Assembly (NCBI GenBank): GCA_017883345.1
Contig: JADGNT010000107.1
Coordinates: 1-10,106 of the forward strand
Length of the DNA: 10,106 bases
DNA from: Candidatus Solibacter sp.
Lineage (GTDB): Bacteria > Acidobacteriota > Terriglobia > Bryobacterales > Bryobacteraceae
Direction: 5' to 3'
Shown here in pieces: positions 6,543 to 10,106 of this stretch. The stretch's first letter is position 1. Each line of letters opens with the position of its first letter. Position numbers and translations under genes: made by a program. Below the pieces are notes generated by a model. It was not told where the DNA came from and ran no database searches. It saw only the letters and a program-made list of their open reading frames with translations.

Positions 6543-6582
6543 TTTTCGGAGTTAGAGGTCTCTAAGACCCTAATTCCGGAGA
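6543..6582 (+). other. Leader hairpin B of the receptor gene
   Basis: CGGAGTTAG (6547-6555) pairs with CTAATTCCG (6570-6578) with one G-T wobble. After a single bulged A, GGTCT (6557-6561) pairs with AGACC (6565-6569), leaving a three-base loop CTA. Four weaker A-T/G-T pairs extend the base to 6543 and 6582. The 14 core pairs make this the strongest stem in the leader, ending about 14 bases before the ribosome site. Its 5' arm contains the GAGTTAGAGG word seen upstream of the agarase-like gene. Confidence 0.6.
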
Positions 6583-6596
6583 ATCACAACGTTAAT

Positions 6597-6607
6597 GAGG
6601 TGAAGTG
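6597..6607 (+). promoter_or_regulatory. Ribosome binding site of the TonB-receptor gene
   Basis: GAGG (6597-6600), extended to GAGGTGA, lies seven bases before ATG 6608 and supports that start. Confidence 0.65.
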
Positions 6608-9600
6608 ATGATTTCGTTCAGGTTCGCACTAGTCTCGCTCATGTTTGTCCCCGTGTTGCTGTTCGCCCAACTGGACCGAGGCTCGATCGTCGGAGCGGTA
6701 ACCGATCAGACCGGCGCAGTCGTCCCCGAGGTGAAGCTTCAGGTGCGCAACGCCGCCACCGGAGCCGCCTACGCGGCCGTAAGCAATGACACCGGCCAAT
6801 ATTCGGTTCCCAACCTGCCGGCAGGGCCGTACACTATCACGTTCGAAGCCAACGGCTTTAAGAAGCTGGTACGCAGTAATCTGGAGGTGAGTGTCGCCGG
6901 CACGCTCCGGGCAGATGTCCGGTTGGAAGTCGGTGCGGTAACCGATTCGGTCGAGGTCTCCGCCGAGTCGGCGCGCCTGGCGACGGACTCTTCTACGCTC
7001 GGGACCTCTCTGACCGCGGCCGCGCTGACGGATTTGCCGCTGGATTTTAGCGGCACGCGCAATGCCGCCAGTTTCGCATTCAAAATCTCCCCCGGTGTTA
7101 GCGGCAGTGAGTGGACGAGCCACATCAATGGCTCGCAGTCGTACACCAAGGACACTCTGCTTGACGGCGCCAGCGTGACTACCTACATGGCTGGCGCATT
7201 CAGTCACGTGATGGTGTCCGTGGAAGCGATGCAGGAATTAAATGTCCAGAGCAATGGCCTGTCGGCCGAGTTCGGGCGTTCGCAGGGCGGCATCTTCAAC
7301 TTCGGGATGAAATCCGGCGCGAACGAAATTCACGGCAGCGCTTACGGCGCCCTGCACAATGAGGCCTTGGATGCCAATACCTTCTCCAACAAAGCGCGCG
7401 GCGCACGTCGAGGCCAGGACCGGAAACAGAATTTCGCTTTCAGTTTTGGCGGCCCGGTCTACATTCCCAAGCTCTACAACGGCCATAACAAGACCTTCTT
7501 CTATGTGGCGTATGAGCGCTATCGCGAGCGCAGCCTGGGCTTTGGCTCGCCCAGCGTGACGCTGCCCCAGCCCGAATTCTACGATGGCGATTTCAGCCGC
7601 CTGCTTGGCAAAGTGCTTGCCTCGACGGATGCACTCGGCCGGCAGATGGCGACCGGCGCGGTATACGACCCGGCGACCTTCCGCCAGGTGGCCAACGGAT
7701 CGTGGGTCGGCGACATGTTTCCGGGCAATGTCATTCCGAAGTCGCGCTTCAGCGCCGTTTCTCAGAAGTTAAACGCCATCTCGAAGGCTCATTACCTGCC
7801 CCAGGTGAAAGACCCATCCGGCCAATATCCCCTTACGAACAACGGATATTTCCCGCTCTCCACGCAGCCCATTACAGACCAGCATCTGTTATCCATCAAG
7901 GTGGACCAGATCATCAGTGACAAGCAGAAGCTCTCCGGGTCCTACAGCTACGATTACAAGCCTTGGGAGAACAACGACCAGGGCGGCATGTGGGACATCA
8001 CCGACCAGTTTGGCGGCCCGCTCTCGAAGGCCCGCTGGCAGAAGACCATCGGCCAACTGGCGCGCCTGAACTACGACTACACGATCAACGCCCACATGCT
8101 GAATCACGTGACCGTGAACTACAATCGCTTCACCAATCCGTCGGTCAACACCAACGTGGGCACGGACGGCGCCGCGGCGATGGGCCTCAAGGGCCTGTCT
8201 ACCACCGGATATCCCTATGTGAACTGGGGAAGCGGTCCGGTCGTCAGCCTGGCGCAGCCCGGCTATCCCGCGAACAACGTGGGCTACAACGTTTCGTGGG
8301 GCTTCATGGACACGTTCAACATCACGCGGGGCCGCCATTTCATGAAAATTGGCTTCGAAGCCCACGGCTACCAACTGAATTCGCACCAGGACGCCAATCC
8401 CACGTTCGGTTTCGCCTCTCGTTCCCCCGCGATTCCGAATGACCCGAGCGCCGGGACCTATACCGGCTTTTCGTTCGCCAGCTACCTGCTGGGCATCGTG
8501 GATAGCGCCAGTCTCTCGGACACCCCGGTTCTCGGTGGACGCCGCCGGTACTACGCCGGCTTCTTCCAGGACGATTTCAAGGTCAGCAGCCGGCTCAGCC
8601 TCCAACTCGGGCTGCGTTGGGACCATCAACCGCCAGCCAGTGAAGTCGTCGGGCGCATGGCGGTTTGGGATCCCACCATCACCGACCCGGCTACCGGTCT
8701 GCCCGGCGCCTATGCGTTCGGCGGCAACTGCAAGGGCTGCACGGGAAAGAATTACTTCGGCCACAATGAGTACAGGGACTGGGGCCCGCGCATCGGCTTC
8801 GCATGGCGGCCTTTCGAGAACCTCACCGTTCGCGGTGGATACGGGATCGTTTACAACCCGGACGCAGCCAACAATTACACCGCCACGAACGTGCAGACGT
8901 TCCCCTGGCTGGGCGCAAATCGCTACTCCAACGATCCCCTGGCGCCGTGGAGCGGCGTATTCAACTGGGACGGTGGACTTCCGAACGCCTATCAGCCGCC
9001 CAGCTTCAACGTCTCCTTCGCCGATACCACCAGCGGCGGGATGAGCTACATCGATCCACGCTACGGCAACAGCCCCTACATCCAGGAGTGGAACTTCAAT
9101 ATCCAGCGGGAATTGTTCAAGAAGACCTTCGTCGACGTAGGGTATGTGGGCACCAAGGCGACCGGCCTCTACGCCGGATTGACCCGCCTCAACCAGATTC
9201 CCTGGTCCGCGGTGCAGCAGTATGGAACCAACCTGAGCGCAACGATCAAGGCCCCGGCGGACGCCGCCAAGTACGGGATCGCTTACCCGTATGCCGGCTT
9301 CAACAATACCCTTGCCGCGGCTCTTCGCCAGTATCCGCAGATTTACGGCGCCGGCTCCTTCACCACCATCAACGGGACGGACGGCTTCTCCAGCTACAAC
9401 TCTCTGCAAGTCACCGTAAACCGCCAGGTCACTCACGGCCTGCAGGCTTACGGCAACTGGGTGTGGTCCAAGGATATGAGCAATCTGAACGGTCCTCTCG
9501 ATGTCAACAATCGTAAGAACGACCGGGCGGTGGAGAGCTTCGATCAACCGAACATGGTCAAGGCCTACGTCACCTACGAACTGCCCATAGGCAAGGGACA

Positions 9601-10106
9601 CGCCCTGTTCGGCAATGCGACCGGCGTGCTCAACACTCTGGCGAAGGGCTGGTCTTTCGACGTCATTGCCAACTACTACAGCGGCACCCCGCTTGGTTTC
9701 AGCGGGACCAGCCCGATGACCGGATGGAACGGCGGAAGCAACCGGGCCAACGTCGCCGCCGGACCGCTGGTTCTCAGCACTTTCGATAAGAGTAAGTTCA
9801 ACCTGATGGCTCCGAACGATCCCCACAACATGTACTTGCTGACATCCGCCATCACCGACCCGGGCCCCCTGCACATGCTCGGGACCAGCGCTGCCCGGTA
9901 TACCCAGGCTCGCAACTTTGCGACCCGGAATGAAGATGTCGGCTTCCAGAAGATCAATTCGTTTGGGAAAGAAGGAAAGTACAGGTTCAAGCTGCGCATC
10001 GAATTGCTGAACGCGCTGAATCGCCACACCCTGGGCGGCATCAGCACCAGTCCCACCAGCACGAATTTCGGCCAGGTGACCAGCGTCAGCGGTAACCGCA
10101 TCGGCC
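6608..10106 (+). CDS. Oar-like TonB-dependent outer-membrane receptor (3' end beyond the window)
   Basis: The frame is open from ATG 6608 to the window edge, giving 1166 residues without a stop. I checked the translation row by row and saw no frameshift. Residues 1-20 are a signal peptide (MISFRFALVSLMFVPVLLFA). Residues about 21-107 form a carboxypeptidase-regulatory-like Ig fold (GSIVGAVTDQTGAVVPEV, then GQYSVPNLPAGPYTITFEA). A plug-like region follows, to about residue 260, with the typical LNVQSNGLSAEFGRSQGG and SGANEIHGSAYG. The rest is the beta-barrel, with recurrent strands such as FFQDDFKVSSRLSLQLGLRWD, RIGFAWRPFENLTVRGGYG and FKLRIELLNALN. The visible end, NFGQVTSVSGNRIG, is the usual closing motif, so probably only 10-15 residues are missing. 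Such receptors carry oligosaccharides or other large ligands across the outer membrane with TonB energy; the neighbours suggest a glycan. The only two cysteines found are C708 and C711 (CKGC). Confidence 0.9.
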   Translation, partial: MISFRFALVSLMFVPVLLFAQLDRGSIVGAVTDQTGAVVPEVKLQVRNAATGAAYAAVSNDTGQYSVPNLPAGPYTITFEANGFKKLVRSNLEVSVAGTLRADVRLEVGAVTDSVEVSAESARLATDSSTLGTSLTAAALTDLPLDFSGTRNAASFAFKISPGVSGSEWTSHINGSQSYTKDTLLDGASVTTYMAGAFSHVMVSVEAMQELNVQSNGLSAEFGRSQGGIFNFGMKSGANEIHGSAYGALHNEALDANTFSNKARGARRGQDRKQNFAFSFGGPVYIPKLYNGHNKTFFYVAYERYRERSLGFGSPSVTLPQPEFYDGDFSRLLGKVLASTDALGRQMATGAVYDPATFRQVANGSWVGDMFPGNVIPKSRFSAVSQKLNAISKAHYLPQVKDPSGQYPLTNNGYFPLSTQPITDQHLLSIKVDQIISDKQKLSGSYSYDYKPWENNDQGGMWDITDQFGGPLSKARWQKTIGQLARLNYDYTINAHMLNHVTVNYNRFTNPSVNTNVGTDGAAAMGLKGLSTTGYPYVNWGSGPVVSLAQPGYPANNVGYNVSWGFMDTFNITRGRHFMKIGFEAHGYQLNSHQDANPTFGFASRSPAIPNDPSAGTYTGFSFASYLLGIVDSASLSDTPVLGGRRRYYAGFFQDDFKVSSRLSLQLGLRWDHQPPASEVVGRMAVWDPTITDPATGLPGAYAFGGNCKGCTGKNYFGHNEYRDWGPRIGFAWRPFENLTVRGGYGIVYNPDAANNYTATNVQTFPWLGANRYSNDPLAPWSGVFNWDGGLPNAYQPPSFNVSFADTTSGGMSYIDPRYGNSPYIQEWNFNIQRELFKKTFVDVGYVGTKATGLYAGLTRLNQIPWSAVQQYGTNLSATIKAPADAAKYGIAYPYAGFNNTLAAALRQYPQIYGAGSFTTINGTDGFSSYNSLQVTVNRQVTHGLQAYGNWVWSKDMSNLNGPLDVNNRKNDRAVESFDQPNMVKAYVTYELPIGKGHALFGNATGVLNTLAKGWSFDVIANYYSGTPLGFSGTSPMTGWNGGSNRANVAAGPLVLSTFDKSKFNLMAPNDPHNMYLLTSAITDPGPLHMLGTSAARYTQARNFATRNEDVGFQKINSFGKEGKYRFKLRIELLNALNRHTLGGISTSPTSTNFGQVTSVSGNRIG

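Larger units (their letters stand above)
6350..6607. other. Intergenic regulatory region before the TonB receptor
   Basis: 258 bases without a gene. It holds a promoter-like sequence near 6370-6399, a copy of each word shared with the agarase-like leader, two tandem hairpins and a good ribosome site. I see no convincing terminator for the GH9 gene: GGAAAA (6341-6346) could pair with TTTTCC (6360-6365), but the loop is long and spans the stop codon. Confidence 0.6.

Noticed and set aside
7889..10027. A 712-codon open frame on the minus strand.
   Set aside because: It lies wholly antisense to the receptor gene, whose + strand product has clear family motifs. Long antisense frames are common in high-GC DNA, and this one has no recognisable domain.

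Overview
The window is high-GC DNA from a bacterium that most resembles an acidobacterium of the Solibacter/Bryobacter type. The clues are an Oar-like TonB-dependent receptor with an N-terminal carboxypeptidase-regulatory-like domain, a Tat-exported enolase-superfamily enzyme, large secreted glycoside hydrolases, and an intergenic cluster of short palindromes. This assignment is inference from protein style; no rRNA or other marker gene is present.

All genes lie on the + strand. (1) At 2-511 is the C-terminal part of an SMP-30/gluconolactonase-like beta-propeller protein that begins outside the window. (2) At 512-779 is a gap holding a decayed fragment of a Gfo/Idh/MocA-type oxidoreductase (about 576-692) with an in-frame TAA. 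(3) At 780-2000 is a Tat-signal enolase-superfamily (mandelate racemase subgroup) protein, probably a sugar-acid dehydratase. (4) At 2001-2255 is a gap with a 114-bp array of palindromes and a possible promoter. (5) At 2256-3479 is a secreted agarase-like clan GH-A hydrolase. (6) At 3509-6349 is a modular secreted GH9-family protein, 29 bases downstream and probably in the same operon. (7) At 6350-6607 is a regulatory gap with a promoter-like sequence and two tandem leader hairpins. (8) From 6608 to the window end is a TonB-dependent outer-membrane receptor of at least 1166 residues, missing only its last few residues.

Together this looks like a carbohydrate-use locus. The receptor could import an oligosaccharide, the two exported hydrolases could cut a beta-linked glycan, and the lactonase, the lost dehydrogenase and the dehydratase match the order of an oxidative, non-phosphorylating sugar pathway (dehydrogenase, lactonase, dehydratase). 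The substrate cannot be read from the sequence. No SusD-like partner, transporter or regulator is in the window.

The best leads are: a 13-base word and a 10-base word shared by the leaders of the agarase-like and receptor genes; the palindrome array; the oxidoreductase remnant, which reads in frame into the enolase gene and can mislead start calling; a His in place of the usual first Asp metal ligand of the enolase enzyme; and a GH9 domain without the family's usual His-x-Arg signature.
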